Assembly (NCBI RefSeq): GCF_001310635.1
Contig: NZ_BAXR01000028.1
Coordinates: 1-36,401 of the forward strand
Origin: Bacillus sp. JCM 19034
Lineage (GTDB): Bacteria; Bacillota; Bacilli; Bacillales; Bacillaceae_D
Direction of reading: 5' to 3'
DNA: 36,401 nt
Shown: one piece after another, positions 18,220-28,602 of the stretch
How positions within the stretch are numbered: position 1 is the stretch's first letter
How the letters are laid out: the number at the start of each line of letters is the position of its first letter
Made by a program: the position numbers and the translations under genes
The notes under the pieces: generated by a model
What the model was told of the DNA's origin: nothing
The model's input: the letters and a program-made list of their open reading frames with translations, nothing else
The model's database searches: none

Positions 18220-21200
18220 TTACCTCAACTCATCATTCAAAGGCACAATAACTTTATCCAACGTCCTTCTCCACTGACGCTTCATCTCCGGCCCATATTT
18301 CAAAGGTTTTGCATCAGGATGTACCGCTTTATACTTATCAAACTGTTTGCTATTAATAATTCCTCCGATATTCGGAATAGGCTCTGTTCCTATCACATAT
18401 TGAATAGCAGATGAATGCAGCTCTCCTTCTTCCACGAACCAAGTATTTGCAAATTCTTCAATTGCTTTATTAAGCTCTTTTGTGAAGAAGCGTCTTTTCA
18501 CAACAAAAATATCTTCTTCTGAGTCTATTTCTTTTTCATCAATAGCGTCTAATATGGAGTGGTATACTTCTTTAACAATTTCTGCTTTCTTCAACTTTTG
18601 AAGTGCTTTTTCAATTTCTTCACGGATGTTTTTATTATTTGCTGAGTATGTTCCTAAAAGTTGGTCAATATAGGTTGAGTCAATATCATAAATTTTTATC
18701 GCATTTTCTCCATAGAATTCAATATCAGAGAAATCAGGATCTGGCCCCTCATCGTCCCCTTCATCGATTAATGAACCCTTTACTGTGTTGTAGACACCTA
18801 TATACTCCTCTAAAGTCTTTACCTGCTCTTGAAGTGTTTTTGACATCTCCATATCATCGTTATAATCATCATACGTAACTAAAGCTTCAAAGGATTTGTT
18901 TAACTCTTGGAAAGCTTTCACAAATTCAATTCGAGTTTCGAGTGAAGAGTGCTCATCAATCTCGGTTGGATTGGGTACGAGTGTTTTTAATGTTTTATGT
19001 GCCTTTTGAAGCGTTTCTTCGATTCCTCATAGGTTGGATATACAAGAGTAGATTCCTCTTGTTCTTCAGAATATAACTTCGTTGCATCCTTTACATTTTG
19101 CTCCATTGTCGCAGGTTTTCGGAATGTTACAATCAATCCCTTTGTTTTTCCTGGATACGTACGATTCGTTCGTGAAAAGGCTTGAATCAAATTGGCATAG
19201 CTTAAATTCCGGTCTACAAACAAGGTTTGAATCGTTGGTGCATCAAATCCTGTCAGTAATCGATCTACGACGATTACAAGGTCAATTTGTTTTCCAAACT
19301 CTTTGAATTCTGCTTTTTTACGAGCCAAACGATTGTTGATGTCACCATTATAACGTTCTATATCTTCAATCGACCAGGCAGTATGATAATAATCATTATA
19401 GTCCTTTATAATCTTTTTCATTTCATCTTGATTTTGGTTGGAATCTTCATCATTTTCTTGTAAGGAATATGTGATCGCAATTCTTGGAAAATCCGGATCT
19501 TCAATCGTACGACCTGTTCGGATAGGGTGTCCCGCAAATTCTTTTGCCAACCAATCCAAGTCTTTTGTCATTTCCTTGATTGCATGATAATAACGTTTCG
19601 CCATATCAATGGAACTTGTTGTTAAAATGGCAGCTTTTTGTGGACGCCCATTTTGGAAATCGAATTTAACATAAGCATTATCTGGTCGGAATATTTTATG
19701 AATGACCTTTTGAATATGGTCATTACGTTCATAAGTAGATGGTTCAAGATAGGTTTCCTTTTCTTTCCCATCCATTTGGTCAATCATTTCGTTAATTTCA
19801 TCGTCACTTAAATTTGAATACTTTTCATTCTGTCGTAACTGTTGAAAAATATGATTATATAATGATGTTGTTTCAATCGTATCTTCGTGCTCGACTTGGA
19901 ATCCCAAAACTGCCCCATCATCTAGGGCATTCTTAATCGTATATGTGTGTAGTACATCTCCATATTGGTCACGAGTGGTACGAGCTAAACGACCTTTAGC
20001 TTGTTTTTTATTTTCATTAAATATTGGCGTTCCTGTAAATCCAAACCAAGTTGAATTCGGGAAAAATGATTTAATTTCTTCCATTCCTTCTGCACTTAAT
20101 GCACGGTGGCACTCATCTACGACAAAGACAATATGTTGGCCAACCAGCTTTTTAAAGCGTTGGGTTCCTTTTTGTTCCTCTTGCTTTTGTGCATAACGCA
20201 AAGCAGCGTCTAACTTTTGACGAGTAGTAATAATTACTGTATTCGAGTTAGCGTCAGAAAGAAGAGTATCACTCAGCTCTTTCGCACTACCTGTTCCAAC
20301 AATTAAACTATTTGACTTGGCATTACCAGAAGAAATACCCGTATTAAACTCGGAAGCAAATTTAGTAAACTCTGTCGTTGTTTGATTATCCAAGTCTTTA
20401 CGATCGATCAACATAATTGTACGATCCACACCTGGTTTACGAGCCAATAGCTTTGTAGAAACAAAACTAGTTAACGTTTTACCTGAGCCAGTGGCGTGCC
20501 AAACATAACCGGATTGATGTTTAGAAGCAGAAGTAAACAAAGCTTCAATCGCATGAATTTGGTATGGGTGTAGAACCATTAAAGCTTTATTATCTTGCTC
20601 TTCACTTACAATCGTATAATTGGCTATCAAGCGATGTGCGTCTGGAATATTTAACACTTGTTTCACAAACTCATAGAGATTGTCTACTTTACGGTTGTCT
20701 GTAGTTCGCCAACTAAAAACAAACTTCTTATGCATGTCTTTCGGCAGCGCATTTGCAAAATAGCGAGTCGTTTGTTCGTTTGAAATAACAAATAACTGAA
20801 GAGTAGAAAAGATATTATTTCGAAACATCCCTTCCTCTGCGTACTTCTTGATTTGATTATAGGCTTGGAATACGCCGTCTTTAGCGCTTACTTGTTTTAA
20901 TTCAATTTGAACGATTGGTAACCCATTGATTAAGAGAGTCACGTCAAACCGGCGATCACGTCCATCTAGGTTAGTCTTTTGTTTCGCAATCTGATGAACA
21001 ACTTCATAAGTAGAGATTCCCCCACCAATATCTTGGTTAGAATACAACAATAACGACATTGAACCTAGGGAGACATCCTCACGTTCAATCGTAATCCGAG
21101 CAATCCCATTTTCCCCTTTGAGCCATCTTGCAGCATCAAAAGGGTCTGTGTCTTAGATAATAATTCTGTTTTAATCGTGTCAAATTCTTTATCAGTAATG

Positions 21201-21376
21201 GGGATTTCGCCAATTTCAGATAAGTTGTTTTGAGTAATTATTTTACGCAAGTTGTTCCAAAGGTCTCCTTCTGACTTTATGTCTGGACGATAATTCCACT
21301 GATTATAGCCTTCTCCTAATACTTCGATTAGTCGACGTTCCACTTCGGCTTCATCGTTATGTAGTATCTTCGTCAT
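18220..21376 (-). CDS. hsdR: Type I restriction enzyme, HsdR subunit
   Basis: Three frames (21065-21376, 18987-21059, 18220-18921) join into about 1,052 residues if one base is added to each of two short runs (GGG at 21142-21144 and near 19020). The N-terminal nuclease shows FDVTLLINGLPIVQIELKQ (D...ExK). The translocase carries Walker A (HATGSGKTLTSF), DECH (VFVVDECHRAL), FTGTPIF and motif VI (LIQAFSRTNRTYPGKTKG). The C-terminal region is the helical HsdM-binding part. HsdR pumps DNA and cuts far from the recognition site when the site is unmethylated. It follows hsdS in the same operon. The linking sequence in the third frame is fully conserved, which argues that the breaks are artefacts. 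Confidence 0.9.
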
Positions 21377-21399
21377 GATTATCCCCCCTCTACTTTCAC

Positions 21400-22625
21400 T
21401 TAAACAAACATCTTTTGTAGGAATGCTTTTTTCGTTTTTTTCAAGGCATCTAATTCACTTTGTTTAAGCTCGATGGTGTCGTCTAGTTTTTTGAAAAAGT
21501 TGCCAATTCGGATTTGTTCTTCTTTAGATGGAATCAATATTTCTTGATCTCTTACTAGTTCTGAATTTAAGTTTACTTGACTACCTGGTTGTCCATATTT
21601 TTGCCATTTAGGACGAAACATTTCTAACCATTGAAACATGTATTCTTGTTCGAATAATGGATTAAGAAAGATTAAAAAACCATCATGAACACCAGTTTTC
21701 ACATAATTAACTACTGGTTTTCCAACTGTAGCTGCGATACTTAATAATATATGAGGTTCAGTTAAAACTCGTGTTTTTTCTTGCCCTGCTTCGGAAATTC
21801 TTTGTTTTAAATAATATATTCTTCCATCTTGTTCAGTAACATCTGCTATTCTAAGCCAGCCAATATCAGAAGAATCATCAAACCATTTTGGGTCTTGAAT
21901 TGGTCTTGGAGAAGCTCCTCTTACTATTGTAGCTAAATCTCCTAACCTACTCTGTTCCCAATCTCCAATAAATCCTGGGAAACGAATCTCTGGCACGGAC
22001 TCCCCTTCTTTTGGAAACATTTTTTGCAAGAATCCCTGTTTTGTTTGTTTGAGGGTGATTAGTTCTTGCTGATGAAGAGCGATATTGTTGTCTAGTTGTT
22101 CGAAAAAGTTACCGATTTTAGATTGTTCTTCAATTGAAGGGGTTGGAATAGGCATTTCACTAAATATAGAATCTTTGATAGCAAACCTGTCTGATCGTGC
22201 ACCGGAATCTCCATTCAATTTCATGAATATATGCCATCTATCGGATGAGAAGTATTTTTCTAAATATGTTTTATCTACGTCATGTGTACGAAATACATAA
22301 TAAAGTGGCGACATTACGCCAGTTCTTCCTAACTTATTTCGCTTAATTGGACCTACTGGAGCAAGATTAGAAATCCTCGGGTTGTAAACAAAATCATCTG
22401 GATGAACGACATAATAACTATCTAAATTCTTTTCGTTTGAAATATCCTTATCAAAAAATCACGTTGATTGATGATTCCAAACTCAGCTGAATTCGTCAGA
22501 GTTTCAGAATAAATATTATTTTTATTCTTCTCAGTTACTTTTTCTGAAATCTCGCCCAACCTACGTAGTTCCCAATCTCCAGTAAATCCATTAAATCGAA
22601 TGTCTGGTGTACGTTTATTTTCCAC
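21400..22625 (-). CDS. hsdS: Type I restriction-modification specificity subunit HsdS
   Basis: Two frames join into a 408-residue protein when the A6 run at 22453-22458 is lengthened by one. It has two target-recognition domains, each starting with a similar motif (IRFNGFTGDWELRRLGE and IRFPGFIGDWEQSRLGD) and each ending in a conserved helix (LKQTKQGFLQKMFP and LKKTKKAFLQKMFV). These domains each read one half of the split target sequence. The start is the GTG at 22625, which overlaps the end of hsdM by 11 bases, as usual for coupled hsdM-hsdS genes. The recognition sequence cannot be predicted from here. Confidence 0.9.
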
Positions 22626-24206
22626 GATTAAACACCTCTAATGCACCTTTAATCCAATCAGCATTTTCTTCATCATATTGTAACGAAGAAATCATGTCAT
22701 ACAGGCTCGATTCTAATTCAACTTTCTCTTTCCGAATCTCTTTAATGGTTGAGCCAATTGCAGCCATATCAACAGGCTCTTCTTCCTCAAATGTATCTAC
22801 ATAACGAGGGATATTCAAATTGAAATCATTTTCTTTGATTTCCTCAAAGGTAGCAGCATGAGCATATTTCTCAACATTTTCCCGTTTTTTATACGTTTCG
22901 ACAATCTTATCAATGTTTTCCTTAGAAAGTTTATTTTGATTCTTCCCTTTTATAAACTCCTTACTTGCGTCAATAAATAAAACATCACGAGTGCTACGAT
23001 TTTTCTTTAAGATGATAACTATTGTCGGAATCGATGTCCCGAAGAATAAGTTTGCTGGCATCCCAATCACAGCATCAATACTGCCATCCTCTAATAATTT
23101 CTTACGAATGATACCTTCTGCAGCCCCACGGAACAATACTCCATGTGGAAGGACGATGGCCATTGTTCCTGAGTCTTTTAAATGATAGAATCCATGTAAA
23201 AGAAAAGCAAAGTCTGCTTTTGATTTTGGCGCTAGTTTCCCGTAGCGATTGAAACGAGAATCATCTAAGAATGTATCATCTGCAGACCATTTTGCAGAAT
23301 ATGGTGGATTCATCAGAACCGAATCAAAGGTATAAGCTCGTCTGTCGGCCAATCTTTATTCAATGTATCCCCATTATTTAACCGCATATCTTCTTTTTTA
23401 ACACCATGCAAAATTAAGTTCATTTTCGCTAGGTTATACGTCGTTGTGTTTAGTTCTTGCCCATGATATTTTACGCTTTCTGGGTGTTTGATGTAATTCC
23501 GAATATTCAACATTAATGAACCCGATCCCATTGTAGGGTCATACACGCTAAACAGCTTTTTGTCCTCTTGCCCAATTGCAGCAATACGGGCCATCATGAC
23601 TGACACTTGATGAGGCGTATAGAATTCACCAGCTTTTTTGCCGGCTTCTGACGCAAATTGACCTATTAGGAACTCATAAGCATCTCCAATTACATCGCCA
23701 TCGTGACCTATCACATCAACATCATTTAATTTCTTTAATACTTCTGTGATTGTAATGTTCCGCTGTTGGTCATCTGAACCTAATTTTTTTGATTTCAAAT
23801 CTACATCATCAAACAGTCCACTGAATTGATCATAATTTGTAGACAAATCGATAAATGCTTTATTTAAGTCATTCAACTGAAACGTGTTTTGTTTAGCTTG
23901 CTTCGTTAATACATTGAACAAATAATCAGGTTCAATATGATAGCCTAATGTATCAACTAATGTTTCTATTAAGTCATCTTTTACATCTGTATCTGCCATT
24001 AAATCTGTATATAATTGAGTTTGTTTTTCTTGTGTGTCGTATTCCTCTAGCGATTCATCTGCCTCTTCTACTACTTTGACTAAGACGTTATCAGATAAGT
24101 ACTTATAAAAGATTAATCCTAATAAGTAGTCTTTATATTCTGAAGCATCCATTTTGCTTCGTAAATTGTCAGCAGCACTAAATAATTTTGTGTTTAAATC
24201 TGCCAT
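22615..24206 (-). CDS. hsdM: Type I DNA methyltransferase HsdM
   Basis: The frames 23313-24206 and 22615-23352 form one 530-residue N6-adenine methyltransferase after adding a base near 23336. The N-terminal helical domain (LFSAADNLRSKMDASEYKDYLLGLIFYKYLSD) is typical of HsdM. The SAM-binding motif is VYDPTMGSGSLMLNI, and the catalytic motif is VLMNPPYSAKW. It methylates the sites chosen by HsdS and is needed for restriction as well. It is the first large gene of the operon hsdM-hsdS-hsdR; a 44-codon ORF and a hairpin lie just upstream. Confidence 0.92.
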
Positions 24207-24267
24207 GTGTTGTTCCTCACTTTTTGATTATTTTTCTATGCAAAGATGTACTTCTTGTAACAGCTTC

Positions 24268-24402
24268 TTACTTTACTAAAGCATCGGTTAGCATTTCAAG
24301 GGAGAAGCTTGTCCTCTCACCGTTAGTTCCAATTACTTCGGAGCGTAAATCCAACATGTCAAAAGTCACTAGAGTACATCGGTAAAACAACTCTTCTAGC
24401 AT
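24268..24402 (-). CDS. 44-residue ORF leading the hsd operon
   Basis: A small open frame, MLEELFYRCTLVTFDMLDLR and onward to LTDALVK, ends 61 bases before hsdM. An AAAAGG sequence lies about 11 bases ahead of its ATG. Its start is enclosed by a 12-bp inverted repeat, with the ribosome binding site in the loop. It could be a leader peptide, a small regulator of the R-M system, or chance. The composition (balanced hydrophobic and acidic residues) looks protein-like. Confidence 0.45.
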   Translation of the reverse strand: MLEELFYRCTLVTFDMLDLRSEVIGTNGERTSFSLEMLTDALVK

Positions 24403-24434
24403 TGGTAATGTGACCTTTTCATGAGTTGTTTTAC
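24382..24434 (-). promoter_or_regulatory. 12-bp inverted repeat in the hsd leader
   Basis: GTAAAACAACTC (24382-24393) and GAGTTGTTTTAC (24423-24434) are perfectly complementary. In the mRNA they would form a hairpin that holds the ribosome binding site and start of the 44-codon ORF in its loop. Confidence 0.65.
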
Positions 24435-24437
24435 TTT

Positions 24438-24472
24438 ATTATACCATTATACCTTCATACTTGAATTTTACA
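24438..24472 (-). promoter_or_regulatory. Probable promoter of the hsd operon
   Basis: Two TATAAT boxes lie in tandem on the minus strand (24438-24443 and 24446-24451). A TTCAAG element lies 16 bases upstream of the first. The leader hairpin begins a few bases downstream. Confidence 0.5.
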
Positions 24473-24780
24473 TTACAAAATCTTTTGTTTCTCCGACACT
24501 CTTTAGTAATGGAACGAAATAGGTTATTCCATGCGTAATAATCAAGTTAAAAAGAGGAACTCCAACTAAAATTTTTGTCAATTTAAATATTTTTAAATTA
24601 AGTAAAAAGAATTAAACAACTTCCGAAATATGTATTTTAAACTTGTTAAATCTAGTATTTCTATTCATTTTCTCTTTGAAAAGTTGTTGCTATGTCTTGC
24701 AAAGCTTTTCAACAGCATTTTTGAAAATATTTGACTATGCAATTTCCGGTAGTGTTTACTGTTTCCATAATACAATTTTA
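24473..24780. other. Intergenic region between divergent hsd and acetyltransferase genes
   Basis: About 300 AT-rich bases without any visible gene. It must contain the promoter of the rightward acetyltransferase gene; no confident motif is seen. Confidence 0.4.
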
Positions 24781-24792
24781 GGAGGTTCTTAA

Positions 24793-25334
24793 ATGAATAT
24801 AACTAATAAAACAATGACCTATGAAAAGATGCTATCTTGGACTCGCACACGTTTCTCGAAACTTATAGATTGGTAGAAGAAGATGCAGGAGAAGAATGTA
24901 TAGCAACTTTTATATATTCTAAATTACATATTAGAAGCTCAGAAAATGAGGTCATAATTTGCTTTACAGAAGTGATTAACGAGATCGCTATTACAGGAGT
25001 ATGTTTTAAGAATCATAGGAAGGGCTACTTAACTCGTTTAATTTCTTTACTAAAAGATTACGGTAGAGCAAATAATTACAAGGTAATAAAACTAGAGAGT
25101 TGCAATGAAAAAGCAGCTAACTATGCTAAAAAACATGGGTTTATCCAAGCACTATATGAATACGATTATTATGCACCAGTTATCGAAGGTACAAAACTTC
25201 CTAACCTTATCTACTATAATTCTGCAATTACAGTCATGAACGAATATGCATCTAAATTTAATCTCAATCATCGTGAGGTTTGGGATGTTTTTGAGGAATC
25301 TATTAAAATGGGAAGAAATGAAAACAATAACTAA
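24793..25334 (+). CDS. GNAT-family N-acetyltransferase, frameshifted near the start
   Basis: GGAGG at 24781-24785 precedes an ATG at 24793 whose frame (MNITNKTMTYEKMLS) breaks after about 15 codons. The frame from 24837 continues with LDSHTFLETYRLVEED. One missing base near 24836 explains the break and gives 180 residues. The acetyl-CoA-binding region is KNHRKGYLTRLISLLKDYG, followed by NEKAANYAKKHGF, the usual last strand and helix of GNAT enzymes. The acceptor substrate is unknown. It is transcribed away from the R-M operon and has its own terminator, so it is a separate cargo gene. Some GNATs are toxins, but there is no antitoxin partner here. Confidence 0.7.
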
Positions 25335-25343
25335 TACCTATAA

Positions 25344-25374
25344 AAGTGGGCAATCGAGTGCTCACTTCTATTTA
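25344..25374 (+). terminator. Probable terminator of the acetyltransferase gene
   Basis: AAGTGGGC (25344-25351) pairs with GCTCACTT (25360-25367) with one wobble, and is followed by CTATTT. It lies 10 bases past the stop codon. The T-run is weak. Confidence 0.55.
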
Positions 25375-25573
25375 GCTTACAAACTACCTTACTTGATACA
25401 ATTCCACTGTTTACAGTCACTAGAATGTACCCCCTCCCATGGTTTTACCGCCAACATAGAGAATTTAATATGAATGCCAGTATCGCATTCGACTGTAAAA
25501 CTATTGAATAGTATGGTTCCTGCCCCCCACTGCTTTATAGCATTATAGCCACTGGGTAGAAAGCTTTTTTCTT

Positions 25574-25696
25574 CTAATCATTAACAATTGGATAGGATAT
25601 TTCTTGTCCATTAATATTAATTACATACGGCTCCATGTCTTTTACTTTTATAAGTAGATTAACCATATCAATCGAATATCTACTAACTCCGTTCAT
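25574..25696 (-). CDS. 40-residue ORF coupled to, or the true end of, the SIR2 gene
   Basis: The ATG at 25696 overlaps the SIR2 stop codon in an ATGA arrangement, and the frame reads MNGVSRYSIDMVNLLIKVKD followed by MEPYVININGQEISYPIVND. Two readings fit: a short coupled protein, or the real C-terminus of the SIR2 protein separated by a lost T (CATGTTATATG for CATGTTTATATG). Given the many single-base losses in this window, the second is at least as likely and would give a 475-residue SIR2 protein. Confidence 0.6.
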   Translation of the reverse strand: MNGVSRYSIDMVNLLIKVKDMEPYVININGQEISYPIVND

Positions 25697-27000
25697 ATAA
25701 CATGGTAGTTGTTATTACTTGCTCTTAAGTCTACACCAGTTTTAATCCGAATTTCCTCAATTAGAGAATAAGCATAAGACCAGTATGAACGTGGACTATC
25801 AAATACCCGTTGGCTAAGTTGGCTTGCAGTTAAACAAAATTGAGATGCCAATTGGTTAGGGTCATTTATGTGAGCAAATGTTAACATTGACCTTGCCCCT
25901 TCAACTGCATTATCCGGTGCGGTAGTGAATGAATTTAAGAAATTGTCTCTGTCTGTAAAATAGCGTAAGCTTGCAATGTCAACTTCGAGGTCGGTAATGG
26001 TATCACTTTTAACTACGTTGTACACTGTTTCTTCAATTTGCTTTAGAAACTCTATATCAACAGAATCTTGGTACAAAGCTTTATAGAATTGTTCATAAGT
26101 ATGCAATTTAATGTAATTTACTCTAACTGACTCACCATTTCCGACAGAGATAGGCTTTTCACTCGGTGGTGCTTCATCAGGGTTAATCCGCTCCCTACTC
26201 CAATCTATAAACCACATGTTCTCAATCATTGGCTCAATATCAGCATCAATAATTTGTTTTACATTGTACAAAATGGTTTTTATATTTGCATCACTTAAAC
26301 TATAACCAATGAAAACTATTGGGTGTTCCATAAAATATGTGAATAGCTTTGCTATTAAATAAATTTGTTTTTTGTGGAAGTTATTATAATCTTCTTGTTC
26401 AATCACGATACTATCACAGTCTTCAACTGAACCATGAATCTTCAAAATATGACCAATATCAGTTGATTTCTTCTGGCTAATAACTTGTTGACCAACTATT
26501 GCTGCGTATTTAGGAAACAACGTCTCTAACAAAGTATCATAGTTGGTTGTAATTATAGCTTGCGGATTTAACTTTTTTATCAATTCGAGCTCTTCGGCTA
26601 ATTCATGCATATCGTCATCAAATTGTTCCATGAGATCAATTAGTATACTTGCAATTTTATATTTTAAATGAATACTTCTTGAGGCAGACTCAAAAAGAAA
26701 TGGAGGAAACATTTCATCATTCCCATAATTTTTCCAAGCGTATGTTCGGTAGTAATCAACTAATTCGGAAGCAATCTCTGCATAGTCTCCATTATGCTCT
26801 TGAATAAAATATTGCATTGGCATTTCAATTTCTGGATTCTCATTAATTAACTCGCTTAGTAAGCCACCCCAAGTTGGTGAATTGATGTATCTTTGGGAAA
26901 AACCAGAACCAATAAAAAATATCGGTCTACTTTTCATATTTGAAATATATTGTTTTAGGTAATCCAATGAATTACTTAAATATAAATCATAGTTTGACAT
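25693..27000 (-). CDS. SIR2-domain defence effector
   Basis: The first ~260 residues form a SIR2-like NAD-binding fold: FFIGSGFSQRYINSPTWGGLL (nucleotide-binding start), AIITTNYDTLLE, the catalytic His in KIHGSVED and VFIGYSLSD. Such stand-alone SIR2 domains in defence systems (ThsA, DSR, prokaryotic Argonaute partners) destroy NAD+ to abort infection. The remaining ~170 residues are unrecognised and probably serve as sensor. The ATG at 27000 was chosen because GGAGGG lies 7 bases ahead; the in-frame Met at 27015 lies within that site. It is shorter than DSR1/DSR2. A divergent small gene starts 120 bases away and may be a partner. Confidence 0.8.
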   Translation of the reverse strand: MSNYDLYLSNSLDYLKQYISNMKSRPIFFIGSGFSQRYINSPTWGGLLSELINENPEIEMPMQYFIQEHNGDYAEIASELVDYYRTYAWKNYGNDEMFPPFLFESASRSIHLKYKIASILIDLMEQFDDDMHELAEELELIKKLNPQAIITTNYDTLLETLFPKYAAIVGQQVISQKKSTDIGHILKIHGSVEDCDSIVIEQEDYNNFHKKQIYLIAKLFTYFMEHPIVFIGYSLSDANIKTILYNVKQIIDADIEPMIENMWFIDWSRERINPDEAPPSEKPISVGNGESVRVNYIKLHTYEQFYKALYQDSVDIEFLKQIEETVYNVVKSDTITDLEVDIASLRYFTDRDNFLNSFTTAPDNAVEGARSMLTFAHINDPNQLASQFCLTASQLSQRVFDSPRSYWSYAYSLIEEIRIKTGVDLRASNNNYHVI

Positions 27001-27122
27001 ACGCCTTCCCTCCATTATAATTTATATTAAATTCATTCTATCATTTATACCGACTTTGTACTACAAATTATGGAAGGGAACTGTAAATAAGTGTCGAATA
27101 TTGATTACATGGAGGTGAAATT

Positions 27123-27410
27123 ATGAGCAGAGGTTTAGAATTCCCAACTTTATTGATAAATCATTTAATTGACAAAGGTACTAATGAAGCAATCAGTTTG
27201 GTTGAAGAAAAATGCTTAAACAGAACGCTATTTACTTATTTAGGTGAGAAGTACGATATACCTGATTTAACCGACTTCGCAAAAAAGTCAGAAACTGAAG
27301 AATACCTTGAAGAATGGTTTAACACTTACAATGGCAGTGATTACAGACGAAAATTCTATGTGGAAAGCAACGGATTAAATTTACTCATCGCAGCATTAAT
27401 ATTTTCATAA
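27123..27410 (+). CDS. Small acidic protein divergent from the SIR2 gene
   Basis: A 95-residue protein with a strong ribosome binding site (TGGAGGTGAA) just ahead of the ATG and a clear terminator after the stop. It is rich in Glu and Leu and seems mainly helical, with a hydrophobic C-terminus (LNLLIAALIFS). I recognise no family. It is divergently placed from the SIR2 effector with a shared 120-base promoter region, which would suit a regulator, antitoxin or accessory factor, but nothing in the sequence proves this. Confidence 0.65.
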   Translation: MSRGLEFPTLLINHLIDKGTNEAISLVEEKCLNRTLFTYLGEKYDIPDLTDFAKKSETEEYLEEWFNTYNGSDYRRKFYVESNGLNLLIAALIFS

Positions 27411-27421
27411 TCACCAAGCGT

Positions 27422-27451
27422 GCCAGCTGAAATCAGTTGGCTTTTTCTTTT
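27422..27451 (+). terminator. Rho-independent terminator
   Basis: GCCAGCTGA (27422-27430) pairs with TCAGTTGGC (27433-27441), one wobble, and is followed by TTTTTCTTTT. It ends the small gene at 27123-27410. Confidence 0.85.
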
Positions 27452-28154
27452 GTAGTGAATACCAAGACAAAGATCCGCCATTGATAAATACGGTCTTTCT
27501 AAAATTGATTAAGGTGCAGAAGAAGAAGCTGATTAAATCAAACAGTACCAAATAACTAGTATTTTTATGAAATATCTAACCCTTTAATTCCCCTAGTGCA
27601 CAGTAAGAGTCTGAGTCTAATGCATTGCAATAGTAAACAGCTTGTCATTCGATGGTTTAGACAATATAAGAGCTAGGCTGTAACCAAAACCTCCTTAACT
27701 GTTATAATTTTATATTATCACCTCGCAAACTTAACATGTATTATAAACATATTTTCTATGAAATTCTTTCCTAGAAGAAAAAAATAATAAAAATTTTTCT
27801 GCCCCTACTAGGTTTAACTTTTTATTCTTCCATAAAAAAAACGAGCCCCGGGTATATCATTCTTGAGAGGACAATAACATTACACTCTAGCTTAAAGGCA
27901 TACTTAATCCCTTCGGTTAAACCCCCCCTTCGGACAAAATATCCCACCACATAACTTTCCTTTGATGATCAGAAACAGCTATTAGAAACATCAATACCTT
28001 CCCCTCATACTTTCTCTTGATATGTTGTACATCCACTATTCTAACTTTTCTCTCTATACCAACACGAAAGGAGTCCTTTGAGTCTATCTATCCCATAATC
28101 ATATCAAATGTCTAAGAAATAGCATGATTAAAACTCTAACAATTGGAAGGATGA
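27452..28154. other. Degenerate region with coding fossils
   Basis: No intact gene is seen in about 700 bases. A plus-strand frame near 27480-27560 shows IDKYGLSKID, a stop, then GAEEEAD and a stop. A minus-strand frame at about 27910-28085 stays open for 57 codons (RVGIERKVRIVDVQHIKRKY, then EGKVLMFLIAVSDHQRKVMW). Neither matches a family I know. They look like remains of older mobile genes. Confidence 0.45.
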
Positions 28155-28512
28155 ATGTATATTTGTCATTTTTGTCGCTCTAACACTACAGAAGCTTTTG
28201 TAGGTTCAAAAGACGAAGCCAAGGTCCACTCATGTTTTACCTGCTTCATCGAAACACTGAAGACTTTTGAGTTTGATGGAGAGTTCGTTTACTATCCACT
28301 GTTTGGCATTCGAGACATTAAAGCCGAAGATTCGGTTGCATATTATGATATAGAAGGTAATGAAATTGCAAGAGTATACCTAAAGCCCCTTTGAAGAAGG
28401 ATTTTTAAGTTTTTTGAAAGAAGATATTCTTGAGGAAACATCTCTAACACCTGAGTATATTAAATTAGTCATTAAACCATTCGATATTCGTTTAAAGGAA
28501 GAGTCAAGATAA
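28155..28512 (+). CDS. Small zinc-ribbon-like protein, frameshifted
   Basis: The first frame (79 residues) starts MYICHFCRSN and has a second Cys pair in HSCFTCFIE, which together could bind one zinc ion. It hits a stop after IARVYLKPL, but the next frame continues with FEEGFLSFLKEDILEETSLT and ends LKEESR. Removing one C from the CCCC run at 28386-28389 gives a 118-residue protein. The function is unknown; a bidirectional terminator follows. Confidence 0.6.
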
Positions 28513-28521
28513 GGAAGTGTG

Positions 28522-28573
28522 ACTTGTTTACCCATAAAAAATAAGGGGAATATCATTCCCCTTTTAAACAAGT
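28522..28573. terminator. Bidirectional terminator
   Basis: An inner stem AAGGGGAAT / ATTCCCCTT (28543-28563) sits within an outer stem ACTTGTTTA / TAAACAAGT (28522-28530, 28565-28573). It lies between convergent genes and has A/T runs on both sides of the inner stem. Confidence 0.8.
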
Positions 28574-28602
28574 TGGTAGTTTCGTGGATACATATCCTTA
28601 GT

